This document shows, one piece after another, positions 23,701-37,300 of a stretch of DNA of 64,000 nucleotides. The stretch covers positions 16,654,863-16,718,862 of the forward strand of contig NC_064542.1 of NCBI RefSeq assembly GCF_023856365.1, read 5' to 3'. Origin of the DNA: Brienomyrus brachyistius (lineage: Eukaryota > Chordata > Actinopteri > Osteoglossiformes > Mormyridae). The notes beneath the pieces are model-generated. The model saw only the letters and a program-made list of their open reading frames with translations, made no database searches and was not told where the DNA came from. Both the position numbers and the translations under genes were made by a program. Numbering within the stretch: the first letter of the stretch is position 1; each line of letters begins with the position of its first letter.

Positions 23701-24080
23701 ATTCTGCCATAATACATAAAGTGCTGCCGTATTACTTACACAACCTATAGAATTAGTGACTGTTTAATTCTCTTTCAATGTCCTTGCCATGGGTGATCTA
23801 TCATTTAATATTAGCTGTCAGCAAGGGTTATGAGACAAAGTAAAAACAGCTGGAAACAGAAACGACGGGGACCACAGCAGATTTCTAATCTGAACACGGT
23901 ATTCTCACTTCATTAGTAGCAGGAAACGGGTAATTAGTAAGAGAGTGTTTTCTGTTTATGATGGGTTTACTCTTTGGGTTCTCGCAGATGAGCTAATATG
24001 TATTCAGGATGTAAACAAGTGCAGCAATCAGAGAGAAGACAGCCTAGAATCATCCGAGTAGCACTGACAAGCCAAGAAAA
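20771..24080. other. intergenic, 3.3 kb, no gene recognised
   Basis: No conserved coding words were found on either strand. The region has poly-T near 22710-22725, poly-A at 22967-22981 and scattered short open frames. Some of it may be old, unrecognisable repeat. Confidence 0.35.
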
Positions 24081-24081
24081 T

Positions 24082-24115
<34 letters not shown>

Positions 24116-24120
24116 CAGAG
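24081..24120. repeat. (TG)13 then (GA)n microsatellite
   Basis: Thirteen TG units at 24081-24106 are followed by GA repeats. Confidence 0.9.
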
Positions 24121-24949
24121 ATAGACAAGAAAGAATTAACAGACAGAAGTGGAAGAAGACAGTATGTGTGATTAGGATCCTATGTGTGTAAATTTGCCAT
24201 TGTGTGCAGGGCAGAAAGACGCTGTACTAGAGTTTGAGATGAAATTGTGGTCCTCCGCATTCTTAAACCATTGAGTGCTTGCTCCTGTCTGGAATTGCTG
24301 CATAGCTACAAGGTCTGTGTGACCCATATACAGAGCACTACCAACATCCCAAATGGGATGTTGTTGTTTGAAGGCAGTGATGGGGAAAGGACAACAATGT
24401 GTATAAGAAAATATTTCTGTGCTTTTTTTAGAGGTTATTCGGGCCCAGTAATAACATTTTGGCTCCTTCCTCCCAAGAGATCTGCCTCCTGTCGTGGAAT
24501 GCACCGCCCCCTTCTCTGATTGGACAGTGCAGCTCTGGCCTGTGCCTTGAACCCTGATAGGTTCAGCAGACCCATGCAGACTGTTGTTAACTCACATATA
24601 CACTCTTCCCTCAAGCCCACATCTAAAAGGCCACGTCCCCTGGGAAATACTTCGTAGTCCATATGGGGTGGGTTAGAATTGACCACAAGGAAGGACGTTT
24701 ATAACTTATGTTAAGTAAAGCTGAGTTGATTCATCTTCCTGACAGAGGACACAAAAGTCCTTCAGTTTGTTGACTTTCACAAAATAGATAGCTGCATTGC
24801 TTTAATTTGGAGTTTTCCTATATTAAGTTAAATGTCTGCATTTACCAACATTACATACACAACTAATATTTACAATGGAAAAATGTACAGCTGTCTATTA
24901 GGGTGAGACCTCACTTCCAGGGCTCAAATTAAGTATCTGTTATTGTGTG
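24121..24949. other. intergenic, no gene recognised
   Basis: Overlapping open frames of 83-110 residues near 24172-24686 lie on both strands. None shows a known domain, so they are not called. Confidence 0.35.
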
Positions 24950-26110
24950 ATATGTGTCTGGAGCGACTGGTACACTATTTACTATTTCTGAAATAGTAAA
25001 GTTAAAGGTTGGCTAATATTAATATCCCTCATCTCTTTTAAAACTATGTAAGATGCCATCAGGCCCCTGTGATTTTTTTGAGCTTAGCTAGGCTTTGTAC
25101 TACATCAGCCTGGTATACATATATTGGTCATAGATGATGCTGTATTCGTACTAAATGGTGGTAAGTTACTCATGTTCTCTACTGTGAACACCCATGTAAA
25201 ATAATCATTAAACTCATTTACTATATCAATTTCATTTTCAATTATATGACCCTTACTATCCTGCAGATTAGTGATTTAAGCTTTTAGAGCTCGTTTGGAG
25301 TTAAAATATTGGAAGAAACTTGTCATCCTTAGCCTCCAATGCAATCTTCCTTTTTACATTCCTCTTAGCGAGACTAATGTTATTTTTGAACTCAACCTGT
25401 AGACTTAGGTACTCTTGCTTTATTTTGAAATTGTTAGGCTCTCTTCCACAAATGGAAATTTTTTCCTCCTGAATTTATTCTTAATTTCCGTAGTAAAACA
25501 CCTTGATTGCAGTTTCCTAGATTTAGTTTTGCTGGAAAAAGGTATGAAGTCCTCTTGCACTTGCAACAATGTGCTTTTTAAAAAATCCCCATGCCTCTTC
25601 AACAATTTTGCTGTTTAACTTAATCCAGTTTACAGTTTCTAGTTTCAGTCTCTTTCCATTAAAGTTAGCATTCCTAACACTGAATATTTTTCTTTTGGAC
25701 TTTGCTTTTTGGACACTAAAATTAACCTCAAATTTAACCATGTTATGATCACTACCATCCAGTGGTTCTAAAACCTCTAATTTTCCAATTCTATCCTGGT
25801 TGCTAGAGAAAACAAGATCAAGAATGGCTTCTCCCCTGGTAGGGTCATTAACAAACTGAGTAAAAAAAACAATCCTGTACTAATTCCACCATTTCAAGTT
25901 CATTTACAGAAGAGCCAGAGATTTTCCCACTGTATCATTCTGTTTTCCTCCGCAGCTACATTAAATGCTCTATAACAAACACCGTCAATTAGGCCATTTG
26001 AGTTTTTAGCATCTAGTTTTACACATACAGATTCTGTATTTTTTTAATCAGTGAGCTCCCTTGCCTACAAGTTTTACGTATACTTTGACTAATACTGCAA
26101 TACCACCTGG
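24950..26110 (-). mobile_element. CR1-like LINE, endonuclease and start of reverse transcriptase, reverse
   Basis: On the - strand, MVKFEVNFSVQ, KSKRKIFSVRNANFNGKRLK and VEEAWGFFKKHI form the C-terminal end of an APE-type endonuclease and its linker. This is followed at lower coordinates by the early reverse transcriptase region. The right end matches 7950-8115. Stops interrupt the frame. It is the longest copy of this family here. Confidence 0.7.
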
Positions 26111-26727
26111 ACACATGCATCCAGAAGGGCAAACATCTTGCAAACACAACACTGAGCTGGCCCCATAATTAACTAGCTCGCTATGACCCCGTCCTTTACT
26201 CCCAGCCCAGTATATTTATATAGCCTATTTAACCTTTACTTGATTCAATAAACGTATAGTTAATATAATAAAGTGCCGGGTACAATTAAACACTAAATTA
26301 AGACTTGCGTTTAAAACGGAACTTTTTAAAGTGATAGGGTCAGAGATAACAACCTTAAGCTTTTAAAATAACCAAATTAACAATTACTTACCCAAGAATA
26401 ACTTCCTACTGAACCACGGTTAACTTAAATTAAATGAAGTAAAATAAAGCGAAATTTCTCTTGGGAGGCCGAAAAAAAACCCTCTGAAAGCAGGCTACTG
26501 TCGGAGCGGGAAAAAGTGGAAAATGTCCTCCCGGCCCCGACTGGCGAACGGGCAAAGCTCAGGAGCAACTGTCCTTTTCCCAGTTAACGTTACCGATATT
26601 AGACATTACCTCGCGGGTGTTCGATGCGAAGGTACGTGGACAGAAATGCCGTTCACGCGACACCTGCAACTATCGATAACACTCGCGATGTTTATTAACA
26701 AAAATAGACAAGCACTCACGCTGACCG
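26111..26727. other. intergenic or LINE 5' flank, no gene recognised
   Basis: The sequence is AT-rich up to 26450, then a CpG-richer stretch at about 26450-26700 ends in a poly-A tract. It could be the 5' untranslated part of the adjoining LINE or a separate short element ending in poly-A. I cannot decide. Confidence 0.35.
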
Positions 26728-26836
<109 letters not shown>

Positions 26837-28118
26837 ACAAGAACCTCCCACGTAACACACAAACAGTCAAATATGCTTCCAAATAATTCCAGTCAACCGC
26901 TTCAACAGGCGCACAGAACACAACACAAGTTCACCCCGCGTCTACACCACTCCTTCACAGTGCAGCAATCCCAGCAGCCTCTGCACCCAAATTTCTCAGC
27001 ACCTGAGTATGGAGAATGGAAATCTGTGTAATCCAGTGAGTAAAATATTCTTTCACTTAAGAGAGATTGTGAGGAAAATTTGTGCATGCATGTGTGTACT
27101 CTACTGTTCTGTCGTGTTGTATAGCTCTAAGGTACTGAGTGCTGTAATTAAGGGCTAATCCACTGCTACTCAGTCACCACTGAATCACTGGATTTCGGAG
27201 AGCAAACAGGGCTCTCTTTCACTGATTGCCCTGACGTTCCCATAGTCAGTTACCAGCTTTCCAAAGGAATTTGCTCCTGTTTCATTAGCTTACAGAACAG
27301 ATCACATCGCAAGGCTGACACACCTCACATGCACATCCTCCTCCCAGTCTGCCCTATCCACCTCCATCTTCTGTTTTTTTAACTCATCCCAGTCCACTCT
27401 TTCTCATTCCTTTTAACCTTGTCCCAATCCTTCTCATCCATCTCCTATTTCTCCCACCTTTTAACCCCAGCGCAGCCCTCCATCTCCACAATCGCTGACC
27501 ATTTAGTCACCATTCATTCATTCCTTCCATCTGCATTCATTTTGAATTAATCCTTCTTCTAAATGTCCTCTTCCTCCATCCTTTTTAGCTTCAACCAAGC
27601 CTACCTCTTCACATACACAGCCACGCATACACACACACATACACACACGCACACACGTGTATATAATGGCAGTGTCGTGAGTGTGACTCTGTACGCCAGC
27701 GTACAAAATGTGTATATTCGCCTTGAGGATATTTCACTTTTTGTACAAGTCGGTGACTGCCTAAGGTCTAGAAAACATGTAGGAAAGCAGAACAGACCAA
27801 GTGTCCTTTATGTATGAGTGCTGCATTTGGGACCATTGAGCCAGGCCTTCAGGGAATTAGCCCTGTATTGTCCGCCTAGCTGCAATGCTCCTGCAAAGCT
27901 GCAGGACTAACAAGAGGTAAATGAAGCTGTGCCAGCCTTATGCCCAAGTGACAACAACTTAAGCAGAACTGCGCCGGCTATGCCGAAGCGTAAAACAATA
28001 AACACTGTACTTCACATTGCATAAAACACACAAAAAAGGAAATACAGATTACTAGTGTTCCAGACTAGATCATTGTCTGTCTAAAATGGTGGTCATCCTC
28101 AATGTCTGATCATTCTTG
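26837..28118. other. intergenic or dach2 3' flank
   Basis: This lies directly downstream of the proposed dach2 stop, so part may be 3'UTR. I found no - strand AATAAA close to the stop. A CA-rich microsatellite lies at 27618-27660. No gene is recognised. Confidence 0.4.
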
Positions 28119-28312
28119 TCAGTTTGAATGAAATTCAGAATGATATTGTGCTGGTTTTATATTGTCTCTGTAATTACTGGCCCAGGCCCCAGAGTGATCA
28201 AAGCGCCCCATGATTGGCTGCTGAGTGCAGACAGGTGGGTTAGTACCTTGTGCAGCTGAGTTCTCCTGTTGGCTTCCATTATGTTCTGGTTCTACCTCTG
28301 GTAGTACTGGCT
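28119..28312 (-). CDS. dach2: dach2 terminal exon (proposed)
   Basis: The acceptor is CTGACCGCAG. In the required phase it reads PVLPEVEPEHNGSQQENSAA, resembling the 'IPDIEIENNG...SAAMQG' end of mammalian DACH2, then runs to TGA at 28119-28121. Human DACH2 has a short further tail (YYCLEMAQQLYSA type) that is not seen. The sequence CAAGGTACTAAC could be a donor leading to another exon I did not find. Confidence 0.68.
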
Positions 28313-31300
28313 CTGCGGTCAGATGAATAAAGAGCATCTTTATTTACAATGCAGGAGGCTCTATGATGCTTTAATAGACGAAAACTAGAGATGACATATA
28401 ATCATAAAATGCACAACAGGTAAAACAATTATTAGACACATGGAGAGGCAAAATTACTCATAGCAACTAAATACTGCAACTAAAATCTGTACATTTAAAG
28501 CAGTAAACCTCTATAAAAAATAAAACAGCTATACTATCTATACTTTGGGTCAGGTGACCTTCTTTTTTGCCCATCTGTGCCAAGCCCATGAGATAGTGCT
28601 GCCCATCCTGTCTTATCTTTTATTTCTGTTGCACTTACCTACTCTCCTAGCCTCCCCCCTCATGTACCCCCTGAAAAGGGGACTTATCCCAATAAAGCCT
28701 GGTTTGTTTTCCAAAGTACCCAAGTCATGTTCTTTCATCCTTGCATGGAGTTGGTTTCCCCACATGCACCAGTACATCTACAGTAGATACTAAAATACTC
28801 TTACATTCACAACACAGTGACCAATAATCACTTGTACATATACTATATTGCCTATATGAATATCTATACACTAAACCACATTTTCACTTATACTACCAAG
28901 TATAAATATCTATCTTACACTACTGTGACATTTGACTAAACCAGACATTACCACCAAGTCAATCATGAATAACAGGTCGATCTTTAAGACACCCCCCTCC
29001 CCCATCATCACCTTTTACTATCATTACCCATTAGCTCCACAGATTATTTTATTTTTTAAAAGCAGCTTTTACTTTAAATAAGGTTGGAGACCACTGGTCT
29101 AAATCATCCACAAAGGCATTTCCTTCTTTCTAAAGAGACTGCAGCTAATTTCTAGCTCATTTGCTCTTAGGTTCATTGCTTTACTGTGGTTCATTAGAAG
29201 CACAGCAGTAAGATTATTAAAGAAACAATTTCCTTAATAAAGTCTGCCTTAATCAGCCCTTGGTAGTGCCTGAAGGCATTGGAAGACAGCTATAGATGTA
29301 AGGAAAGATCTATATTCATTTACATCTATGGTTTTACTCTGCTTGTCTTGATTTATTGACATTGTATGTTTTAAAATAGTTATAAATACAGATATCTTGC
29401 ATAGAATACTCATATAGAACTAATATAGCACCTGAACATAATTTTATCTCATTAAACTTCATTATTAACTGCTATGCTTTAAAATGAAATCTTTGTCAGA
29501 GATGTCCAGTAAGACAAACACAAAGGACTGTGAAGAAGAAAAGAGAAAAATGAACTGAGGAAGAGCAGAAGGGTCACTGAGACAGAACAGCTCTTCTCTC
29601 AGATTCACTCAGCATCACATCTGGTCCGAATTTAAACGGGATATTTTTTATGTATATCCCCATTTGATTCCTTGTCAAGTGCTCTGGAGATTTACCTAAT
29701 TCTTGTAAGAAATTGCTGCTACAAGTTCGATTTATTGAGTTGAGAAGTAGAGAAAGCAGATAGATAGGTACAAAGGAGAAGGATGGGTGAAAATGCAGGA
29801 TCCTACCACTGAGACTCTCGCAGAGGCTGCTGGGTGAGGTAGCCCTCTTCAGTGCCTGCTCCACTTGCTCCCGACGCTTGGACTCAAACTCCAGTGCCTC
29901 CTGCAGTTTCCGCTTGGCCTTCTTCTCTCGCTTCAGCCGCTTCTGGATGGTTGCTGTAAGGAGAAAATCAGTGGTGGTCAAAGGAGGCCCCTAGGGCACC
30001 CAGTGTGAGTCTCTAAGCATGAGCCCTGTATTTTGACCACTTCCTCCAAGCATTCAAGAGAACCACATTTAATACTTCCTACACATTTATTTGGTAAGAT
30101 CTTCTATTTTACTTCTCCATAAAGTGAACCTCGATTTCAAGCAGTGCTTTTTATGATCTCCCCTTAGAATTCACTTATACCATTTAACAGCACCTACCTC
30201 TAATCTGAAGCTCAGAGGTCAGCTGCCTCTCCAGGCTCTCCCTCATCTCCCGTTCTCTGAAAAGCTCCACCTTCAGTTCCTTCTTCTCCTGCTGGATCTG
30301 CTTCTCCTGCATTCGTGCATTTTCCACTGCCACCTTGAGCAGGCTCTGAAAATGAGGAAAGACCTGTTATCCCAACGTGAACCTTCTCACACACCATTCC
30401 CATACACACAGGACCATATCACTGTCAGTCTGTTTTACATGTACACATAGCATTTAATTGTCCACGATATGGTCAGTAGGAGCACATTTTAGTGTTGCTG
30501 AGGTCTATCTTTTTGTACCTGGATGTTGGTAAGTAGAGTCTCCATGGACGAGAGGCCGTCAGCAAACAGAAAAGTGGCAGGGAAACCTGGGGCCAGGGCC
30601 TGTTTGTCAAACCCAGGCTTCATCATGGGCAGGGCCAACTGAGACTCCTCTACTACCAGAAGAAGGACAGACCTCCCATTAGTATTACGCACAAAGTTAC
30701 TCAGATATACACATCAAGTATGATAGGGTGGTCCTTAAAAATGAAAATTGGAATATTCTCACCCCCTAACTTTGCTATCTTATATAAGAAAATATTTCAG
30801 GATATTTTTGATGATTTTTCAAGTATGTTTAGATGTTGCTCAAGCAGCTTGAATGGCTAAAGCCATTTTGATTGTTAGCAAAAATGTGCTAAACATCTTA
30901 TTATTTTTTTCCAGTTTAGCATCAAGGTGCTCTGTACCATATTTTTCCGTACTCATTTTATTGCAACCATGCAATAAGAACATTTTGAAATATTGCCTTT
31001 CATTGTGCTTAACTTGCCAATTTAAGTTTCACATATTTTCACATTTTTAAACGGATCTGATGTGAAACTAAACAATGTCAGTTATTGAGAGGAATTTGAT
31101 ATTTGCAATCATCGATTATGTTTAATGTTCATGTTTCAGTGATTTAACTGCTGATATACCTATAATAGGGTAAATGCAAATATTTAAGTTGCTTCTTTTT
31201 TAACCTTAGACTAAAGGAGTTAAAAGTAAATTCAAAGACAGTATGTTTCTGTCTAGTAACGTTTTTTTGTAATTTTTCAAATTCTTCAGACTTTGGTCTT

Positions 31301-34300
31301 AATGAGCAACCTCTAAACACCAATAAAGCTACGAAATGTTTTGCCCAGAATGCTTTCTCACAAGTCATCACAAGATAAAAGGGCAAGTGCATGAAAAAAA
31401 TGCCATTTTAAAATTTGACTCTCTCTCCAGCTAAGGACCACCCTAATGTACATACACCTGTGTACACAGATGCAGAGACGTACAATAAGATCATGGACAC
31501 ACACAGCAATATACATATAACTGATCAATATATATAATCTAGTCTACAATCTATAATCTACAATCTATAAACTATAATCTAGCTTTGGGAGTTTTCTTTC
31601 TCAAATGCCCGCAACTCCCTGATGCCTGCAAATGATGCACAATTTCCAGGAAATCTGTCGATCCATCAGTGGCAATGAAACTAGCTGGCAAGAAAGTACC
31701 ACACCATCAGCACCCTCAGCTCCATCAGCAAATTGTCCTGCCAGGAAACCCCCCTCCCCCCAAGAAAGCACTAACCGTCATGCAGTCCAGGTATTACCAT
31801 GCTGTACGTCATTATGGTGGCATCTTAACAAGCAATGTATTCCTGCCCAAGCCTAATCACGACCCCCACTAGCAGATGTCCCTCATTTGCCTCCCTGATA
31901 TCAATAGTGGGATGTTTGTTATTTTGATCTCTCTGACTCCAAGAAAGCTCAGTGCAGCTGAAAAAGAGCATAACCTGAAGGGGAAGACAGAAGACCAGAG
32001 CATAGACTGACAAAGCTGGACCAGGCCGAGAGCATGTCACCAGATGCAGGTGCACCAGGATCTTCACTTAGGCTCATTAGAAACACAGCAGTACTTGAAT
32101 TGAAACTTATTTTCTTTTAATTCTCTTAATAAAATTTCAATCAGCGTTGGTAGTGCCTGAAGTCACTGGAAGACTGCTGGTGGATCAATAGGTGATTTCA
32201 GGGGTTTAACTGTTCTCATTTTTTCAGATGCAAAAAAGTCATCGTAAAAAGTTGAAAATGTGTAGATTATTTTTGGAAATTACGCAACCCCTCTACAGAA
32301 ACCCCAGTATTCCACGGCCAGCTGGAGTACCAGCCATGGACTGGTCCCGGGACCAGGGGTTGGGAAGCCCTACCTTAAGTATTACCCCATGCAACTTAAA
32401 ACACCCAAGATAAGGCAGGCTTGGCTCGGCACAAAACAACCGACCCAATCAGCCTTTTCAGCCTCAGCTCGGACTCCTTCCTCTGCGACAACCTCACTTC
32501 AAGGGCCCCACAGTTAACTGGAGTTGGGAGAATCGGGCTCCATCTGGGTGAACAGATGCTGAAGCTGAAATGCTGCTCAGAAAAAAAAAGTAGGCAGGAA
32601 AAATACCCTCCGCCGAGAATCGCTGTAATAACCATACTATTTACTCCGCGAAGTTCTCTCCCCTGCCTGCCTTCCCATGGATTTAGGAAGGGGGTGATCC
32701 TGCTGAATATTCAAAAGATTCTAATTAGTGGGTTAATTAGTGTGGCCCTGATGATGCCTTATGTTTGGGGACGCTGTGCCGCCTTTGCCCCTGGGAAGCG
32801 ACATGCGAGGAAAATGTTGTAGCCCAACAGACCCGACTTCAGGAGAAAAGTACAAAATAACTATATTAATTACGCATATGAAAAAATAATACAGACCCCA
32901 GACCCAACAGATTCTAGTCACCCTGCGTGCTGTGTACAGATCCTTGTGCCGGCGCCAAACTGAAAAAAGTTGAGTCAGTTCTTTCAGTCACACCCTGCAC
33001 ACCTGATAATTCCCCACACAGCATGATTAGCAGAGCCCTGCCGCTAAATGCATTTTCATCATTAAAATATTTTATATACTGAAATTCTGTAAGGATGGCC
33101 ATAATTTATGTAATAGCGTCAACCTAATAATCACTGAATCTTTTTGATGGTTCTTCAATATACTTCAGCTTTTTATTACGAGCATGGATAAATAGCTGTC
33201 CACAAATATAATATCCCGCATAATATTTTTTTTGTATTTCTTATACATACATTAATTAATTGATTAATAATAAATACAAATTTGTCCTACAAAGCCTTCC
33301 CCAAAACGGTAATTACTTGCACAGAGACACTGTGCAGCTCATTAAACTAGCTGCAAGCTGAAATGAATTTCCACCCTTCTGATCATAACAGCAGTTTCTT
33401 TATGTGACTTTAACCATCCATTATACATTTTATACAAATTGGCATCATGTCTTACATAATCAGCTATATCTTGCTATTTCCATTGCTGTGTTTGGAGATA
33501 CCCAGAGTAAATTACCATTTAATTACATTTATTTTAAAAAGCGTATTCTTTTTCCCCAAGAGTCCTGGTTCTGAAAATAGAGATAGAAGAGGAAGAACTT
33601 GTGGTTTTAAGCTCAATTTTGAAAGTAGCCGCTAAAGCTAATTAAGACAACTGCAACATTTTCCTTCGCCAGCTTGATGGAAGTGCAACATCCCTGTCTC
33701 AGAAATGTATGACAATTAACAGATTTAATGAAGTGATTTAGTTGTTTTTGCTCCGCCAATTAACTCTGGAACAGTGCCATGTGGAGCGATAAAGATGAGG
33801 AGGGGTGGGGTCAGGACCCCACCTTTCAGCTCACGCCACGGCCTGGCGTGGAGTGACAGGCGGCCTTGTGTGGATGGCTGGTGGTGCCACGGCGGCCACT
33901 CGTCACCCACGCGGGTGTCACTCAGGTGCCAGGCGCGGCCTGCCTCAGGCATGCTCGCCTCTGCCCTCTAACCTGCCGCGAGCTTCCCGTCAGTCCTGGG
34001 CCCTCAACTCGGCTGAGTCACACGCTACTATGACTCAATCACTATCATGTTTTCATTTTCAACCAACCGTAGTTTAACCCGCCTGCACAAGCTGCTGCTA
34101 AAGTATTTTAATTCGGTGAGCATTTCTCTTGTTTTCCCATAAAGATAAAATGCTCTGTCTAACGGTAAGCTAAGCAGTATTCCATTCTTAAAAGAGAAGA
34201 AGGACAGTCTATAAAGTCGACTAGCTGCAAGGGATGTGAAGGGGTCACAGATGGCAGTTAAATAATCGGAAACTGTCTCTAAAGCACCGTGTGTGCATTC

Positions 34301-37300
34301 CTCTGGCGCATTTTGGAAAGCGTTTCGTTAACAAGTCCTCCATTCTGACACTAGAGGACACATTAAAAGTGTAACCCAGCTCACCTCATGCATTCATGTC
34401 ACTCCCATACTAATTTACAGCCAAGAAATGCTAAGAAGCCATCAGTTTTGAAGCCATGCCATTCCTTCATAGTTGAAAGCCTGCACTTTTAGCTTAGAAA
34501 GTGGCAGGAAAAAGGAGACATGTGAGGAAGCAGTGAGGGCCTTTCCTCACTGTTGTTTTTATCAGTTTACCAGCAGGATTATCTCAAAGAGCTTTGTGGC
34601 ACCTTATTATTTTGTAAGAGACTAAGCGGCCCGTTCCAAGTCATTTACACGTGACCAATCTGGTGACGGCGAAGGGAAACACTGATTGCGAGCAGATGTT
34701 TGTTATCTGACTGTTACGTGCTGGATTTACAGATTGCTCTGAACAGCATGTCATACATACATGTAATTATGTCATAGACAGGGAAGTCACGTGTTACTCC
34801 GATCAAACCAACACTCATTTATCCATTCAGCCATTTTCCTGTGCAGGGTCGCGGAGGTCTGGGGCTTGTCCCAGAATGATCCAGGATGGAGCTCCAACCA
34901 AGGATTCATTTAATAACATTTTATGTTTTCATTTAATAAGATTTGGCTTTTAGTATTTGGTTATTGTGGCTCAGTTCACAACCTGCCTCCCTCATCTGCA
35001 TCTGACTCAAGCTCCACTTATCTTGTGAAAATTCAAGTTCAGGGTTTATTTTTCACATACACAGAAACAAACTTTACATGTGCATAGCTGCTACCTGGAT
35101 TTACTGAAAAGGAAACACCTCATACAAGGAAATTAAAATATTGAGAGATTAGAATAGCAATAAAAATAACAATAAAAATAAGAAAGAATTATAAAAATAG
35201 GACAATAAACTATAAAAGCAATAAAATCAGTAATAATTCCTTATTTACCTAAGGGCACATATACCAGAAAGACCTAAAATTAAAAATGAACTTTAATCAG
35301 TATGGTATTAAAAGCATGAAACCGGTTTCCTTCCAGAAGCACCCAGCTGGGTTGTTGCCATCGCAGCCCAATGTTCACACGTGGCTACGCCCCTCCACAT
35401 TCTAGATAACTGCAGTTTTGGGCTGAAGAGGGTGTGTTTAGTCTGCAGAATGCTGCAAGTAGGGTGACTTCCTGTCTGGATTTCGTAAGGACAGCCCTCT
35501 GTCTGGACTGCTGAGTGTCCTCCTTTTAGCCTCCCTGCCCTCTTTACTCCCTCACCTCTACCCACCCCCCATCATCACCAAATGCCACTCTCTCCCACCC
35601 CCAGCTGACCAGAAAACATTAAACTCCCACAAACACATAATACAGACGCCAAGAATGGCCATGTTTGCAATTATATTTCATGCTATTCTCTTGAGATAAC
35701 GAGATAATTATCATGGCAGATATACTGTTCTCAGCTTCCGCAGTATGTGTATGAAATAACTGTCCCTGCTGAAGCCTTAGTCCTTATTTCTGGACACAGG
35801 TGCCCCCCCTTTTTATGGTCATGCCGGGGGTGACCTTAGCTGCAGTTATGTGACTTTATTCATAAGGAACACTGAGTGTGGTTTTACAGACCATGAATGA
35901 ATGAGACAAAAAGTGAGTACATGGAATTGTGGGCAAAGGTAAGAAGGCCAAAGTAAATGGAATTGTGGGAAAAGGCAGGGTATATTGCGAGGACACTGTA
36001 GAGTTGTATTTTATAAAAAAAAAAAAAAAACACGATACCATGCCTATCCTGCTGCCTGGGATGCCCATATCACCTGTGACGTATTTTTGACCTGCCCGCC
36101 CTTCTGCCTATGACATTTCTCCAGCCTGCCCTGCTGTTGTACCACCATTCATTATGCCATCTAAAGCAGCTCTAGAACCTGCCTGTCATCACCTGCCTGC
36201 CACTCGCATTGAGAACCAAATCTTAAAATTTGGACAGCGTGAATTGGGACTTTGCCATCTTGCTCATTTGATTTTCCCTGCCGGCCCCTGGAGGTTGGGC
36301 TCCCCCTTTGAGTCTGGTCCCTCCCAAGGTTTCTTCCTTCTAGGGAGTTTTTCCTTGCCACTGTCGCCTATGTCTTACTCACTGGGGGCTTTGGGTGGGG
36401 ATGCTGTAAAGCGTTTTGAGACAATGTAATGTTGTGAAAATGTGTTACACAATGAAATTGAATTGAATTGTATTGAAGATGCTTCCATTGATCTTGTTCT
36501 GAGACAGTGGATGGTTTCCAACCCCAGTGCTAACATCAGCGGAGACCCGTCACCTGCAGTCTATTGTTTTCCTTGTTCTTCATTTGCTCACACAGCTACC
36601 AACACACACACACACACACCTAAAAAAATACATAAAAATACTAGCACGCAAGCACTGACAGACATAAACTGGACACTGAACATTCACTCACACACAAGTA
36701 ACTGCATTAATAAGACTCACCCCTCTCTTGCACTGTGTTTTGTATGATCCCACTACTGGCGTCTCTGAGGTCTCCAGCAGGGACATTCAGCACTGTTAAT
36801 TCAGACAGAGAGCCAGGTGCAGAAGAGGAGAAGCCAGTCAGTTACACACATGCAGCCATTCATGTACAGTCCAGTCGACGCTTCCTTTTCCCATCGCGGC
36901 GTTGGCAGTAGAAATTAAATGGGAATTTTTGGTGAGTTTTTTGGAGCCTTGCGAAGACAATATGTGTAGGCCAACAAATGACACAGCAGGCTCCCGCATG
37001 ATATCTCACAGTGATATTTGTATCTTGTGTTTCTCATATCTCATGTCGTCTTCACTCGCCAAGAGGACTGAAAGATTTTACGTAGTTTTTCTAAATTGCA
37101 GGGGGCCCTGCACCCCTAACCCCTGCGATGTGGAAGGGCCCACTGACATATAATCAGCAAACAGTCATCTGTGAGTTATCTGCAAGTAGACAAAGGACAA
37201 CAAAAGTGCAAAGCATACAGCCAAGGTGTGATGCTAACTGGATAAATTTAGAATCGATGGATAGTAAGACATAGAACAAGTGTGAAAAGACGGTGCTACA

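Noticed and set aside
24172..24686. overlapping open frames on both strands
   Set aside because: Mutually overlapping, short and without known domains.
26500..26700. CpG-richer stretch as a possible promoter of another gene
   Set aside because: No exon follows on either strand, and its position beside a LINE and a poly-A tract suggests mobile-element origin.
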